DNA of 64,000 nucleotides from Pegea sp. RAD2-039 (taxonomy: Eukaryota > Chordata > Thaliacea > Salpida > Salpidae), in assembly GCA_034620365.1 (NCBI GenBank), contig JAQGEQ010000281.1:558001-622000 (forward strand). Direction: 5' to 3'. Below, piece by piece: positions 48,562-62,473 of this stretch; within the stretch, counting starts at the first letter, position 1, and each line of letters begins with the position of its first letter. Below the pieces are notes generated by a model. It worked only from the letters and a program-made list of their open reading frames with translations. It did no database searches and was not told where the DNA came from. The position numbers were made by a program, and so were the translations under genes.

Positions 48562-49150
48562 TATTATGAAAATGTTGTTTAAAAAACTTTGAAATAATTT
48601 TGTTTTAATTTAACTTGATATAATGAATGAATTTTATCTTTAGCCTGTAAAATTGTTGACTGCAACCAGGTGTAATAATAATATAAATTATTACACTAAT
48701 CTGCAATAATTTTGATTTTAATTAATATCCAAGTTGTTAAATTATAAATAATAAATATCTAAGTTTTTAAGTCATAAGACAAAATGTTTGTTGAATAAAT
48801 TTCAAAACTTTCAGGAAATAAAAAACGATGAAACGCTTAAAATACGAGAAATAGAAGAAGTTAAAATCAAATCAATTCTTAAACAAAGACTTGTTGATGA
48901 AGATAATAATGATAAAACTGTAAGTATCAACTAAACTTCAGTTTTGATGGTTATTAGTTCCAAATAAAATTGTTTTAATTTATTAATTTGTAAAATAATT
49001 GTTGTTCAATAAATTTTTATTTGTAATATAAATTAAGGTTTAATTGATTTATTTGAGTTTCTATTAATTGCTTAAAATATTTAGTTGCATCTCGATGATG
49101 TTTCCTTCTACAATTCATCTTTACTTTAAACAGTTTAATTTATAGTAATA
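48562..49150 (+). pseudogene. Truncated P1/P2 cassette, unit 4
   Basis: Orphan P2 exon 2 at 48815-48919, open frame and splice sites retained. Confidence 0.75.
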
Positions 49151-49381
49151 GAGGCCTACTTCGGCCAAGAACGGTCATGCAGGTTGTGTGCTTTCTATCC
49201 TTTATTTGTTAGCAGAGTTGAGAGCGCAATTCAGAGCGATCCGATGCGATATCTTCTTAATTTCTGGTATTGAAATCGAGCGATTTCATATCGCGTTTGC
49301 AAGTATCTTTAAAGCGAAAACTTTTATTCTTAAAATAGTAAAAACGGTTTTGGTGTTTCGAGCACAGGTGGACACATAATA
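49151..49381. repeat. GC-rich conserved block, type II, unit 4
   Basis: Version of 8267-8497. Confidence 0.6.
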
Positions 49382-49944
49382 TCGTAAAGTTCATAAGACC
49401 CAGGTTGAAGGGCCTGTGTTTAAATTAAAGCCGGAATTGAAGCCTCGCGAACAGTTTGTCACTGTACTCAGTGTCGCTCTGACAGTTCCTGCGACATAAA
49501 ACATTATTTCGGTCAATTTCGTTAAACGCCATTTTCTGCAAAAATTTAAAACCTTCAAAAATAAACTTTTAATATTTTGAACCATTCTAAATTTCATAAA
49601 TTATAAATCAGATGAAATTAATAGATAATAAATAAATAATCAAATTGAATTTTGGGTATTTTGAGAATTGCGTTTTTGGTTTCTAATTTTTAAATTTAAA
49701 TAAATTTCTTTAAAATTTATTACATCATCGTTTACAAGTTGATTAAAAAATTCAACAAAACTACTCGACTAAGACCCTGCAGCCTTTCTCGCGTTCTCAT
49801 TGGCAGATATCACCGACTATATCAACGTTTAACTCGTTTCGCGAAGTCGTGAGAAGCAAACGATGATTTGGCGAAGCAATTTTCAGATCGATTTCTTGTT
49901 CCAAACACCGCTTGTCTTGATCAGTTGATTGAATTGATTTAACA

Positions 49945-50169
49945 ATCTGATCCTCATCCTCATCTTTATCTTCACCTGATCTTTATCTTTATCTGATCTT
50001 CATCTTCTTCTGATCCTTTTCTTTACCTGATCTTCATCTTCACCTGATCCTCATCTTCATCTGATCCTTGTCTTTATCTGATCCTCATCTTCATCTCATC
50101 TTTACTTGATCTTCATCTGATCCTCTTCTGATCCTCATCTGATCCTCATCTGATCTTCATCTGATCCTG
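49945..50169. repeat. GATCCTCATCT minisatellite, unit 4 (about 225 bp, shortest)
   Basis: Lacks much of the middle of the unit 1 array. Confidence 0.9.
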
Positions 50170-50621
50170 AAGCGCACGAAGGTGGTGTACGCCGGATTCG
50201 ACGCAAAAGCGCCGCAAAGCGTGCTTCGCGCTCAAGCCAAATATGGAACTAAAAGTACAAATGGCAAACTCACTAAAGGTTGGTGATGACGTCACATCGT
50301 CGTTACGTCACTCAAGCTTCGAATCGAAACAGCTCATCAGATGACGTCATCGTTGTTTACGTCAGCAGCGGCGCGAATGAAAGCGGAATCGACGCGAATT
50401 CGAATGAATGTTCCGGTTGGCCGCATCGTGGATTCCGATGTTGATTCGAGACGCGCGAACTCCAACATAAAGAAACATAAGCGACATCTCGTGGTTGGTT
50501 GTCATAGCAACCGACAATTCTTCTTCTGCAGCTCAATTTGCTCCTTTGATGCGTAAGACTCTGAAATCGATGGGTCAACTTCGAAACTGATGACGTCACT
50601 GACGCGATTTTGCGCCTCTCT
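50170..50621. promoter_or_regulatory. CpG-rich CRE cluster with X-box, unit 4
   Basis: CRE-like sites at 50287-50294, 50303-50310, 50342-50349, 50357-50364 and 50591-50598. X-box core at 50498-50511. Confidence 0.65.
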
Positions 50622-50811
50622 CTTTTTCCATTTTTCTCTTTTTAAATTTAATGATTAAATTAAATTTTAATTAAAAAGTTTTTTGTTTTAAATCTTTGTA
50701 ATTAGCTAAATTTACACAAGTTTGTAAAAAAAAAAACATTTCAGCAAAATTTCAGTTTATCGAAAAAAAGTGAATTCTAATTTTCTGAAAAATTATCTTT
50801 AAATTAAACAA

Positions 50812-50881
50812 GGTTCTGGGACTCGTACCAGGGACAAATGTATTAAGAGTCCCTATTTCTTAACTACTGAGATAGCTGGAC
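50812..50881 (-). pseudogene. Degenerate tRNA-like relic, unit 4
   Basis: Matches the unit 1 relic with a few substitutions. Confidence 0.3.
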
Positions 50882-51397
50882 TTGTAATATATTCAAATAT
50901 TTGCACAATTCTAGAATCATAAATTATTGTTATTAAAACGTTTAAAACCAATATTTCATAATAAATATATGTGAATTAGATTTACAATTGCTTAAAACTT
51001 AGTTTAGTAAAAGTAGTTTTACAAGAATAACACAAAACAATAAAAGTTTTGAATTAATTTTAATAAGAATTATGAAAGTAAGGAGTTAATTAAGTTTATT
51101 TATTTTTATTTATTTTTATTTATTTCAATAAATGCAAAGGAGGGTGCCTGAAGAGAGCATCTCTCGCTAACACATCTTCTCACAAATAATATCTATTAAG
51201 TTAGTTTAATAACTATTTATGATTTAGATTTAATGCTGGATATGGTTTAGTAACAAAAATATTAAAAGATTAATAAAAATAATGAAAATGTTGTATAAGT
51301 TTCGACTAATTTATAAAAAGATTTCAAATAATTTTGTTTTTAAAGAATATTTAACTTTATTTAATAAATAATTTTTATCTGTAGTCTTTAAAATTGT

Positions 51398-51502
51398 TGA
51401 CTGCAACCAGGTGTAATGATCACATCAATTATTACGTCATAATCATAAAAAGATACTTTAAGTTAAAAGTGAATTTTTATTTCTAGTTTATTGAGTTTAC
51501 AG
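51398..51502 (+). promoter_or_regulatory. Putative P1 promoter and 5' untranslated exon, copy E
   Basis: CRE-like TTACGTCA at 51432-51439; donor GTAAGTCG follows 51502. Confidence 0.45.
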
Positions 51503-51890
51503 GTAAGTCGTTATTTATATTTATTAAAACTTAAAATATTTTAATTGAACGCTATTTAATTTATTATAATTTTTGTTTTGAATACATTAACTTATTGCTA
51601 GTTTACATAAGCTAGATGAAAACATGAAATTAAATTGATTACATAATTTTCACTAGTTTAGCGACTTTTGATAAACATTTTATAAATATTTAGATATATA
51701 GAGTTAAGAAGTTAGTAGCTCTAATTAATCGTTAAATTAGAATAAATAATTATATTTAACACTATACTGAGACCTGTTAAAATTGTTTTTCAGTTTTTTT
51801 ATTAAATAAACTCTAATTAAACTCAAAACTTGTTTTTCAGAATTATTATTTTCATTTTGAGCTTTAGTTGTGAATAACTTTTCTATTGAA

Positions 51891-54003
51891 ATGGAAATTC
51901 AACCAATTAGTATGACTGAAGTAAGTTTATTACTTTTATTTTTGAACTATTTTTGTACAACTTTTTAATAATTTAAAATGAAAACAAACAAGTTCATTTT
52001 AATGTAAACAAAACAACTAACTATTTAGTTTATTTATTTGTTATAGTGTGGAGAAACTATTTCAACCAAAAAAAGCTTGAATAAAAAAGCTCTAACATGG
52101 TTCATTTCATTTGATAAACCAAATGAACATCCAAATAACAATAAAATTCATCAAAAGGTTTGCTACTTAGTCTAATTTCAGTAATTCTTTTTTCTTTTAA
52201 ATATTATAAATTTTGTAAGAATATCTTTTTAACATATTTAGTATTGTAAAAACTTTCACACAATTATAAATGTATCTTTTAATTAAATGTTAATTATCTA
52301 GTAAATAACTGCTAAAAAAACTCAAAAAGTTAAATTGTACAATTCACAAAACTAACACTAAATTTTTTAACTTAAATAAATAAATAACTTTTAAATAAAA
52401 ATGATTTTTTATTCAGAGTTTTTCAAGGGCCGAGTTTTTTAGATCTGTCTACATAAGATTTCCGGTAAGAATAATTTTCTGAAAACAATTTTGAGAATCT
52501 TTAGTTACTAGTAATTATTTGATACTCCGAAAAATTTGTTGATAAAATAAAGTATCACATAAATCATTAAAATATGAAAATTTAGAAAATCAAAAGTTAG
52601 ATATAAAAAGTTAAGTTTTTTTAATTGGTATGATTTTTATAGAACTGAAAATCTTTTATCAAAAACGAATAATTATTTAAAAAATTAATTAAATATAAAT
52701 TTGATAACTAAAAATTTTTCTTTAGGTTAAATATGGCGACCAAATGTCAAGTAAGTGTTTACCTAACTATTATTATATTTTAAGTTTCTAATTATAACTA
52801 TTATTCTAAATTTGTAGAAATTTAGTAAATTTAAAGTGTTGTTGTATCTTACTTACTATAATAAAACTCTTTGATAAAAATGATTGTAAAAATTAGTTTC
52901 TTAATTTGATAATTAAAACTATTTTCAATTTTAGTTCATTCTATTCAAGTTGAGTTGTTTGAAAATATTCATCTTCAAATGAAACAAACTGATGTTTTGA
53001 TGGTGATTAAAAGTTCTTTTTTGATTAAAAGTTCTTTTCTTAAATTCTTTTAATGCTGTTCAAAATGCTTCTGTAGTAATCTAGATAATTTTGTTTTGTT
53101 AAAAGAAATAAAATAATAAAAGGTAATTCTAATAATAAAGGACATAGAATAACTATACACTTTCTGATTAGTGATGATTAATTTTGATATTTATTGATAT
53201 TCTTTAAAAATACAAATAGTTATTTTTAATATGGTTTTACTATTCTTAGATAAACATAAAACTTTATTAAGCTTTTCACAAACGTTTTATTTAAAGAAAT
53301 TCCTTTAGAAAAGTATAACTTTATACTAAGAGATAAATATTAAAATATTTGTGTTTAGACTTTTACTAATTCTATTCAAAAATTATTTTACAGAATATTA
53401 ACATCCAGACAACCTTTACAACTTGCAGTAAGTGTTTTTTTTTGTTTCTAGAATAAGTTGTTATTTAATCAAGTCCAGAATAAATTTATTACAATTTTGT
53501 AATCAATTTTTATAGTTTAACAAGAGATCTTTTTTATTAAAGTTTAAAAGAACTTGTACAAAATAATACTTTAAGGTTTGGTTTAACTTAACATCACTAA
53601 CTGATATTTTGTTAATTTTTTCAGTAAATGCAGAACAAATGACATTAGATGATTATATAACATTCAAAGTAAGTTTTGTTGCACTGATATAAAGTACATT
53701 TGTTGTAGATCAAAATTATATCTTTAGAAAATACAAATACTAAACAAAACGATATTAAAAAGATTCAATGTTTTTATTTACCTAATAATTTTATCAAAGT
53801 TAATTTTTGATAAAAGTTTTGTCGGTTTTAAATATATGTTTTAACTTACAGTGCAATCAAATGGTTTCTACAAAACTTTTAAACAAGCAACAAAATGTAA
53901 GTTTTGCTTCAATTGCAGAAAAGTTTTCTTTTATCTTTCTTATTATTAAGAAATTTTGATTTAGTCTAAAAGTTTTAATTTAACATTTTTCTAACAGCTT
54001 TGA
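51891..54003 (+). CDS. P1, copy E
   Basis: Exons 51891-51920, 52047-52157, 52417-52464, 52726-52750, 52935-53002, 53394-53427, 53625-53668, 53852-53896 and 53998-54003; 136 aa. Exon 3 starts AGT, giving SFSRAEFFRS instead of GFSMAEFFRS. Exon 8 reads STKLLNKQQN. The AATAAA seen after P1 in other copies is altered to AAACAAA here. Confidence 0.6.
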
Positions 54004-54196
54004 AAACGGTAAAAGTAAAAGATATTAATTTTGTTTTAGACTAGTGTACAGCAGAAACTTAAACAAAAAATATACAAAAAGATAAAAGTTTATTCAATTT
54101 TGAGATATTGAAAACACTAAATGGTTAAATTAATCTTTTCTAAGTTTAATACTTAATATTTGTTAACAGGTTGTTGCTAACAGAAGTGCTATTTTC

Positions 54197-54903
54197 ATGA
54201 ATAAAAAAACGTTTGAGACCTTGTACTCAACATTGAATGTAAGCAACGATAAAGATTATAAGAAAATTGATGATTTGAATGTAAGTAGTAATTTGTTATT
54301 ATACTTTGCAATAACTTTGATTTTTAATTAATGTCTAAGTTGTTAAATCATAAAACAAAATATTTCTTGAATAAGTTTCAAAACTTCAGGAAATAAAAAA
54401 CGATGAAACGCTTAAAATACGAGAAATAGAAGAAGTTAAAATCAAATCAACTCTTAAACAAAGACTTGTTGATGAAGATAATAATGATAAAACTGTAAGT
54501 ATCAACTAAACTTTAGTTTTCATTGTTAATGGTTTTAAACTTGTTTCTTATATTGATATATTTGTAAACTAATTTTCTTAACTAAATGATTATTTACAAT
54601 ATAAACAGATAACAGCAAAAGAAATGAAACATGTCAAGTTCACTGCAGAAATTAAAAGGAAATATGTAAGTTTCAATTATTTAATTATTATTTTGTTTAT
54701 AATATTTGATTTATTGGCTTTCAGAGATGGAAGAGGCTCAAGAAATGTCTTTTAAACTTTGTCACTTTGAAATGTCTTCAAAGAAGTAAGTTGAAAGATT
54801 TCTTAGATTTTTATATTTAGTAACTTTTGATATTTTTTCAGAAAAAAGAGGCTATGATTTCGACTTTAGATTTGAAAGTTTAGATTATTATTATTATTTT
54901 TGA
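54197..54903 (+). CDS. P2, copy E
   Basis: Exons 54197-54280, 54390-54494, 54609-54665, 54725-54785 and 54842-54903; 122 aa ending YYYYF. Substitutions include STLNV for SRLNV, ITAKE for IIAKE and RLKKC for RFKKC. The intron after exon 2 diverges from all other copies. Confidence 0.65.
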
Positions 54904-55370
54904 AAGTTTTGTGTTTTTTGCGCTAGTATTTAATAAAAATAAAAATCATTACAAGTCTTTTGTGATCTTTTAGAGTTTTATTTTTTAAAAAAGGTTTATT
55001 CTTGAGATTCAAGCAATTTGCTAACAGGATTTATGTAATTGATTACAACATTTATGTTTTTCTTACAATATTTAACATGTAATATAAACTGAAAAGAAAG
55101 CTTTCTAATTAAAAAATAAACATTTTTAAACAGTAGAATCCTTTGTTTTAAAAAAATTTATTTTCTGAGACGGTTTATCAGTATTCATTTGTTGCTAATT
55201 ATTGGCGCTGTTCAAATATTAGTTTAATTTCAAAGAATTACTTTAATGTTTTGTACAATTAAATGGATATATTTGAGTATCTATAAGTTGCTTAAAATAT
55301 TTAGTTATATGTCGATTACGTTTTATTCTACAATTCATCTTTACTTTAAACAGTTTAATTTACAATAAGA

Positions 55371-55612
55371 GAGGCCTACTTCGGCCAAGAGCGGTCATGC
55401 GGGTTGTGTGCTTTCTATCCTTTATTTGTTTGCAGAATTGAGAGCGCCATTCGGAGCGATCCGCTGCGATATCCTCCTAATTTCTGGTATTGATATTGAG
55501 CGATTTCATAATGCAGTTGCAAGTATCGTTAAAGCAAACTTTTATTCTTAACTTTTATTCTTAAAATAGTAAAAACGGTTTTTGTGTTTCGAGAACAGGT
55601 GGACACATAATA
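55371..55612. repeat. GC-rich conserved block, type I, unit 5
   Basis: Almost the same as the unit 2 type I version, with two ACTTTTATTCTTA copies. Confidence 0.6.
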
Positions 55613-56368
55613 ACGAAAAGTTCAGAAAAACCCTGTTAATAAAATTGCTTGAAGCTATTATCCTTATTATTTTCTTCATATTTTTATGCAAAAAAACTTG
55701 CTTCTGTGTTTTGCTTCATCATTTTTTATAAACTTTGATAAAATGATTATTTTTAGTAGCTTTTTGCTCAAATTGTAATATAAACTCTGTTTTTCACATT
55801 AAGTTTTAAGGCTTCTTTGCTTTGTCGACCTGCTGTGAGTTGGAAGGGTTTTGCAATCGAATTGATTTGGATCTTGGTATGATAATTTACGTCAGCAAGT
55901 TGTATAAGGAGTTTTGGTGGCTTTGACTGGAAATAATCACCAAGAGCTTATTTAGCTTATTTATAGCTTAGTAATATTATGATAGAAAATTATTCAAAAT
56001 TGGCAAAAAGCGAATAAAGAAATCTTCACGATAAGCTTTCGATAATAGCCGAGTGTTGTTTACTGACCATCTTGTCTGTTAAATTGCAGATTAAAAAATC
56101 AAGCATGTTGGTTAAGCGAATATTATGAAATATTAAAAGAAATGAAAACATAAAAGTTATGAAATGGTTGATTGGTTGATTGATTTACTAGTTACTGAGT
56201 TATGTTTACTGGTAGCCAACGGAAGTTTTTATTAGTTTACTTTCGTTTTACGATTATTAATCGAAAAGACATCTTCATTGTTTGATTTTCTTCACTTGAT
56301 CCCCATCTATTGATCTTTATGTCTTGATCCTAAATACTTGATCTTCAACACTTGATCTTCATCTGATA

Positions 56369-56478
56369 GTTGACGTGGCGGTTCAGGAAGTGGTTCAGGA
56401 GGTGGTTCACGAGATGGTTTATCTAGTTCAGGAGGTGGTTTAGAAGATGGTTCAGGAGATAGTTCAGGTGGTGGTTTA
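56369..56478. repeat. 12-bp minisatellite, unit 5
   Basis: As in units 2 and 4. Confidence 0.7.
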
Positions 56479-56764
56479 CATGAAATGGTTTATCATTGGA
56501 GAAAATATTTGTTATAAAATTAATGAACTTTTATTCTTAAATAACCAGAATCAAAAAAGTTTTGATTTGATGATTAAAATAAAACTCTAAATTCTAACAA
56601 ACTTTCTTCTACTTTCTAAATTACCAAACAATTAAAAAACATGAAAATATTTCTGTACGAACATTTTGATATTGATCTGAATGTTTTTGAAAATAAACAC
56701 GACCTCAAAAGCAACTTTATACTGAAAATAAACTTCACAGCAGTCTACTAGTAAAGTTGATTTA

Positions 56765-59537
56765 TTAAAATGGGAAATTTACACATATGTCAGGTACACA
56801 TGGTTGATAGCTGACAACTACATGATCAATACAATGATTCGAACTCGCAACTTCTTTCCATTCATTTGTTACTTGATCGTAACATTCGACAATTTGGAAA
56901 TCACGACCATCTTCGTCTGGACCATCCTCTAGATCCCCTGTATCAATCAACGAGCTCATCACATTTATGCAAATTATTGTAAACATCGTAACAATGTTGA
57001 TTAAAACGTTTTTCAATTCCAAACATAAGAAAAGTTTTACCAAAAACATAAATCTTCTTATTAAAGACAACAGGTTTTGGACATGCTCTCGAATAATTCA
57101 TACTTGCTACGAATTCCCAATTATCATTGAGGACATCGTATCTTTCAACAGTCTTTAAATATTCTTCATCATCCCAGCCACCAATGACGTAGATATAGTT
57201 GCCAAGCGTGACTAAATCTGTGACGATTATAGAATTTGTTATCATCATAAGATCAAAACGTCATCATGATGCCATCAGTCACCTGATCCATATCTAGGTG
57301 TCAGAGTTGGTTTTACAGTGCTCCATTCGTCCTTCTGTGGATCATATTTCTTAAAAAAAGGAACTGAGTCCGTGACATCATTGTTACCAAAAACATACAA
57401 CATCCGGTTGAAGACAGTACAATCGTCAACGTAACCACAGTCAATTAATGAAGCTCTTTGCGTCCATTCATCAATAATGGGATCGTATCTGGAAATAACA
57501 TAGTTTTTGGCAAATGAAGTTTTCGTTGAAAATGCCATTTCATCACTCACTTCATTAAATCGATTTCTTCACCAGGTATAATGATGTACAACTCATTGTC
57601 AATAACTTCTACTCTCTCACCTCCTAAATTCTCGCCTAAACTTTTGCACTTCTTCCACTCATTTGTAATTGGGTCGTATCTTGAAAATTAATGACGTTAT
57701 ATTTAGTTTGTAATGATGATCACACCATTTGTTTCATACAAACCTTTCCATATCACCATTACCGGATAAATTTATTAACACATAAATGAAACCGTTAATG
57801 ACAGCAGATTTTGAAAAATCCAACGAATTTGGAAGACACAAGTTGGGAAGTTTAAAGCGAACATCCGTTTCAGACAAACGAAACTCTGCACTTTTCAATA
57901 CTTTCTCAGTAGAACTATCGGGTTCAGTTATGATGTAGATCACCTGTGACGTCATATGTCAGTCATTGAAGTGAAAAGTATTTAATTAAATAATCTTACC
58001 TGCGGAATATCAAGTTGTCTTGGCTTACTTTCAATTGTGATGTAAGCTTTGAGATCTTCAAGCACCTTGCTGAGATGTTCATAACAAGTATTTCTAATTA
58101 CATCACAATTTTCCAATTGCATAGAAATGAACCTTGGTTTTATCAAATGACAACGTACCTAGAGAAATCACAAATTTATACTCATAAGTCTACAACTTTA
58201 TAGTTTCTAGATACTTACTTTTTTAATTAATTCTTTTAAGCAGTTTTGTCTTGAAGTTAAATCATATTTGATCCACTCTAGAAGAGCATTGAATACTTGG
58301 GATTCACAAACCACATGAAGCTCATTTTGAGTAATTACTTTAGAAATTACAGAGTCTGGTTGTAATTTGAATTTTTGAGTTTTTGAAATCTGGTGAATAT
58401 CATTTGGTTAATCAAAAACTTGTCCTTATTAAATATAAAAAAACAAGATCAATAGAAATAACCAAATAAAAAATATTTCATAAATATTTAAGCTTGATGA
58501 AGTCGAGAAAATCTTTCTACATGAAAAGCTTTAGCCAGGAAAATAACAATTCTTCATTTTTTTACTTTTAGAAAGTTTTTTCCAATAAATTTTTCAAATT
58601 TAGTTGAAAGCTCCATATATCCAAAATACTCAACAAACATTGCAAATTCGAAGCAGTTGTAAATGTCTATTTGACTTTCCAAAAAGCTGTAATTGATAAA
58701 GTATAGTTACAAAACTATTAAAAGAAACTGATTTATAAAACTATCTTACTTGCTACATAACTTCTCTAGACCATTTATTTGAAACATGGAATCTGCAATC
58801 ATGAGTCTCACAATATTTTCTTCATTGATTTGTATTTCTTTTGTGTGCAAATAATCAAAAAGAACAGAAAATACATTTGGGTCTACGTCATTTATGGTAA
58901 CTTCATCAGAATGTGCTTCTGTGAATCCACCTTAATAAATTCAAATAGTTTTTGTGATGATACATTTAGTTATTTTGTAACTGAAGTTGAATCTTGAATC
59001 TAACTCACCACGAAACATAGCTTCAAAATAAGGTGAAGCAGCAGCTAAAACTCCTTTGTTACATTTGAAAGTTCGTTCAAAGCCATTCAATTTCACTTTG
59101 ATTAAAACATCACAAACCGGCGAATTTTCAAAAGAGTCATTTAGATTAAAGTGGCAACGATTATCCACTTCCATAAGTTCATTTCTAAATGAATAACTAA
59201 AAACACAACCCCTTAATAAGTTGTTAGATCGATACGTAAATGAAATAAGAAAATTAACATTCCTTTTATTAATTGAGTAATACTGAAATCACTCTAAGCC
59301 AGATAAAAAATCATAATAAAATCAAGTTAAAGCTGATAAGATTTAAGTTATTAATATCTTTCTAGATTCAACATAAATGACTTTTGTATCTGCTTTTATA
59401 TTAATTAAAAAGTGAATATAATTAAATTTATTTAGAAAACAATGTTAAGTAAATACACAAAATTCTATTAACCTGATATCATCTCTAGGTGGCACATTTG
59501 AATCAGAAACAACTTTAATCTTTGATCTTTCTGCCAT
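56765..59537 (-). CDS. BTB-BACK-kelch protein K5 (mosaic)
   Basis: Eleven exons, about 585 aa. Exon 8 is 3 nt shorter than in K1 (LIIPGEEIDLM form). The kelch half matches K2/K4 (open intron 8, changed intron 9 CRE). The BTB/BACK half and introns 3-4 match K3. No stop or splice defect found. Confidence 0.92.
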
Positions 59538-59579
59538 TTGGATCCAATTAAAGATTTCAGAAAAAAAAATATATAGGAA

Positions 59580-59603
59580 GTATATGTATACGTATATATA
59601 TAC
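59580..59603 (-). promoter_or_regulatory. Putative K5 core promoter (TATA-rich palindromic tract)
   Basis: Same tract as at 5480-5503, upstream of the K5 start. Confidence 0.4.
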
Positions 59604-60249
59604 TGTTGATGAAACTGCTAAGGATAATATCTAGTATATCTCATAAAACAAATGTAGAATTTTATATAAAAATAATCAAAGAATTTACTATGTATAGAAT
59701 TACAATTATAAAAAACAAAAATTCTAGAAACTTTACAACTATGAACATAAATTAAATAAATGTAATTCATTCTAGAAAACCAGTTCTTTGGTTGATGTAG
59801 CTAAAATTAATCAAAATGTATAATATAACAAATACTAAAATAAATCTAATATCAATAGAATATCCTCAAAAGTTAATAGATAAGTATTAAAGCATTATTT
59901 AATAACTGAAAAATGTTGATATTTTAAAGATTAAATATAAATACAAAAATTTAAATGTAAAAAATTATTCAACAAATCAACAATTGTTTGACTTTACTTG
60001 GTGTGAGTCGCCAGCTTGTTTATATAATGTTTATGGAAAAGCAATATAAAAAGTTAGCTTAATGTGAGATCTCAAATACCTCTCAAAAGAACCCAATAAA
60101 TAAAAACACATTTGCCCATATATTTAAAGAATTTATAGTATTTGAAAAACCTCCTATACAAATAAACTAAGATAGACCCTTCCATTAAATCTCTGTACAA
60201 AGATCTTTGTATAGTTTACAAGAAATCTATTTCTAATTTCTATTTAGGA

Positions 60250-61195
60250 AGAGAAAGTGCAGTCTTATCTTCACCTTGCAAGAAAACGTTTTTTGGTTTC
60301 ATAAGTCACAAACTTAAGGCGAGATCTCAGTTACCTCCCTTACTTGATAACAGCGACCAGCTTGTGATGGTACAAGAAAATAAAGCTGAGTTGCTAAACA
60401 ATCAATTTAATGGCGTTTTTACAACCGATGATGGTAATACTCATTCTCTTTCCTACTCCGACATTCTTACAAATATCTCCGAGATGTTAGATCTTGACAT
60501 AACGGTCAATTTGGTATTTAAGGCTATTTTTTGATTAAAATGATCAGTTTCCAACACCCCAGATCAGATCCCAGCTTTATTTTTAAGAAAAACTACTTCC
60601 TTTTTATTACTACCTTTATCGCTTTTCTTTAACATGACTTTGTGGCGAGGTAGACTTCCACAAATTTGGTAGAAAGTTATTACTGTTTTATTACTCCAAC
60701 TCATAAGTATGGTCCCAGAAACACCACACTTAACTACAAACCAGTTTCGCTGACTTCAGTTATTTGCAGAACTCAAGAGCATATCATTCACAATCATATG
60801 ACCAGTCATTTGATGGAGAACCATCTAATATCTGATGTCCAACATGGCTTTGTGAAGTGGAGATCTTCCATGACTCAACATCTCATTTTTCTTAATGAGC
60901 TTACAGCCCATAATGAAATTAAGACTCCCTGTGACATCATATACCTCGATTTTGCTAAAGCGTTTGATTATGTCCCACACACTAAGCTCGTTACTGTATT
61001 GAAAAACTTAAAAATCAACATCTTTATCTTACAGTGGTTGGAAAATTACCTTTCAGGTAGAACCCAACAAACTCGTGTATAAAAAGATCTGTATCTACTT
61101 TTAAACAAATCACTAGTGGTGTTCCTCAGAGTTCTGTTCTGGGTCCCCTTATCTTTTTTCATTTTCATTGGAGAACTCATCAGAAGACTAGTATC
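60250..61195 (+). pseudogene. Decayed LINE reverse transcriptase fragment, unit 5
   Basis: Upstream frame is better kept than in unit 1 (FTTDDGNTHSLSYSDIL near 60415-60465). Still interrupted by stops near 60535. FAKAFDYVPH replaces FAKAFDSVPH and GVPQSS replaces GVPQGS. YADD absent. Confidence 0.85.
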
Positions 61196-61538
61196 TCAAC
61201 GAATATCTTCGTTATATATATCTTCTTTCAACAAATAGACTAACTAAAGAGGGATTCTTGTGTTGACAGCAACAAGTAGAAGCTTTTTATCTGGAAACAA
61301 CCTACCAGCGCTACTCTAAGTAGTCAACTAGTTTTTAAATATGCTCATTAAAGAGAAGCTTCTATTCAAGAACCACGTGACTTGGTGTACCTTAACACAG
61401 AAGTCGATCTCTTGTCTCATATTTCGATTAAAAAGATTAAAATTAAAACTTTACTTTAAGATAAAAAGTTTGTGTCAATCCAAATTTTGTCATTAAAATT
61501 TCTAAAAAAATTTTTTAACAATTTTAAGCTGCTTTCAT

Positions 61539-61612
<74 letters not shown>
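61539..61612 (+). tRNA. tRNA-Asn (GTT), unit 5
   Basis: Identical to 7560-7633; CTTTTT terminator follows. Confidence 0.97.
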
Positions 61613-61613
<1 letters not shown>

Positions 61614-61643
61614 ATCGTTTTGCTTTTTATTACAGTTTTCAAA

Positions 61644-62242
61644 TATTATGAAAATGTTGTTTAAAAAACTTTGAAATAATTTTGTTTTAATTTAACTTGA
61701 TATAATAAATGAATTTTATCTTTAGCCTGTAAAATTGTTGACTGCAACCAGGTGTAATAATAATATAAATTATTACACTAATCTGCAATAATTTTGATTT
61801 TAATTAATATCCAAGTTGTTAAATTATAAATATTAAATATCTAAGTTTTTAAGTCATAAGACAAAATGTTTGTTGAAAAAATTTCAAAACTTTCAGGAGA
61901 TAAAAAACGATGAAACGCTTAAAATACGAGAAATAGAAGAAGTTAAAACTAAATCAATTCTTAAAAAAAGACTTGTTGATGAAGATATTAATGATAAAAC
62001 TGTAAGTATCAACTAAACTTCAGTTTTGATTGTGATTTGTTCCAGATAAAGTTGTTTTAATTTATTAATTTGTAAAATAATTGTTGTTCAATAAATTTTT
62101 ATTTGTAATATAAATTAAGGTTTTGTACAACTAAATTGATTTATTTGAGTTTCTATTAATTGCTTAAAATATTTAGTTGCATCTCGATGACGTTTCCTTC
62201 TACAATTCATGATTAATTTAAACAGTTTAATTTATAGTAATA
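61644..62242 (+). pseudogene. Truncated P1/P2 cassette, unit 5
   Basis: Orphan P2 exon 2 at 61897-62001, open frame and splice sites retained (starts GAGATA). Confidence 0.75.
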
Positions 62243-62473
62243 GAGGCCTACTTCGGCCAAGAACGGTCACGCAGGTTGTGTGCTTTCTATCTTTTATTTG
62301 TTTGCAGAATTGAGAGCGCCATTCGGAGCGATCTGATGCGATATCCTCCTAATTTTTGGTATTGAAATCGAGCGATTTCATATCGCGTTTGCAAGTATCT
62401 TTAAAGCGAAAACTTTTATTCTTAAAATAGTAAAAACGGTTTTGGTGTTTCGAGCACAGGTGGACACATAATA
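62243..62473. repeat. GC-rich conserved block, type II, unit 5
   Basis: Version of 8267-8497. Confidence 0.6.

Larger units (their letters stand above)
41572..54903. repeat. Tandem unit 4
   Basis: Same order as unit 1. Differences seen: extra DNA in kelch intron 1 (about 45905-46000), a 30-40 bp duplication near 47640-47665 inside the LINE piece, loss of the GVPQGS-coding part of the RT, and a short 11-bp minisatellite. Confidence 0.95.
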
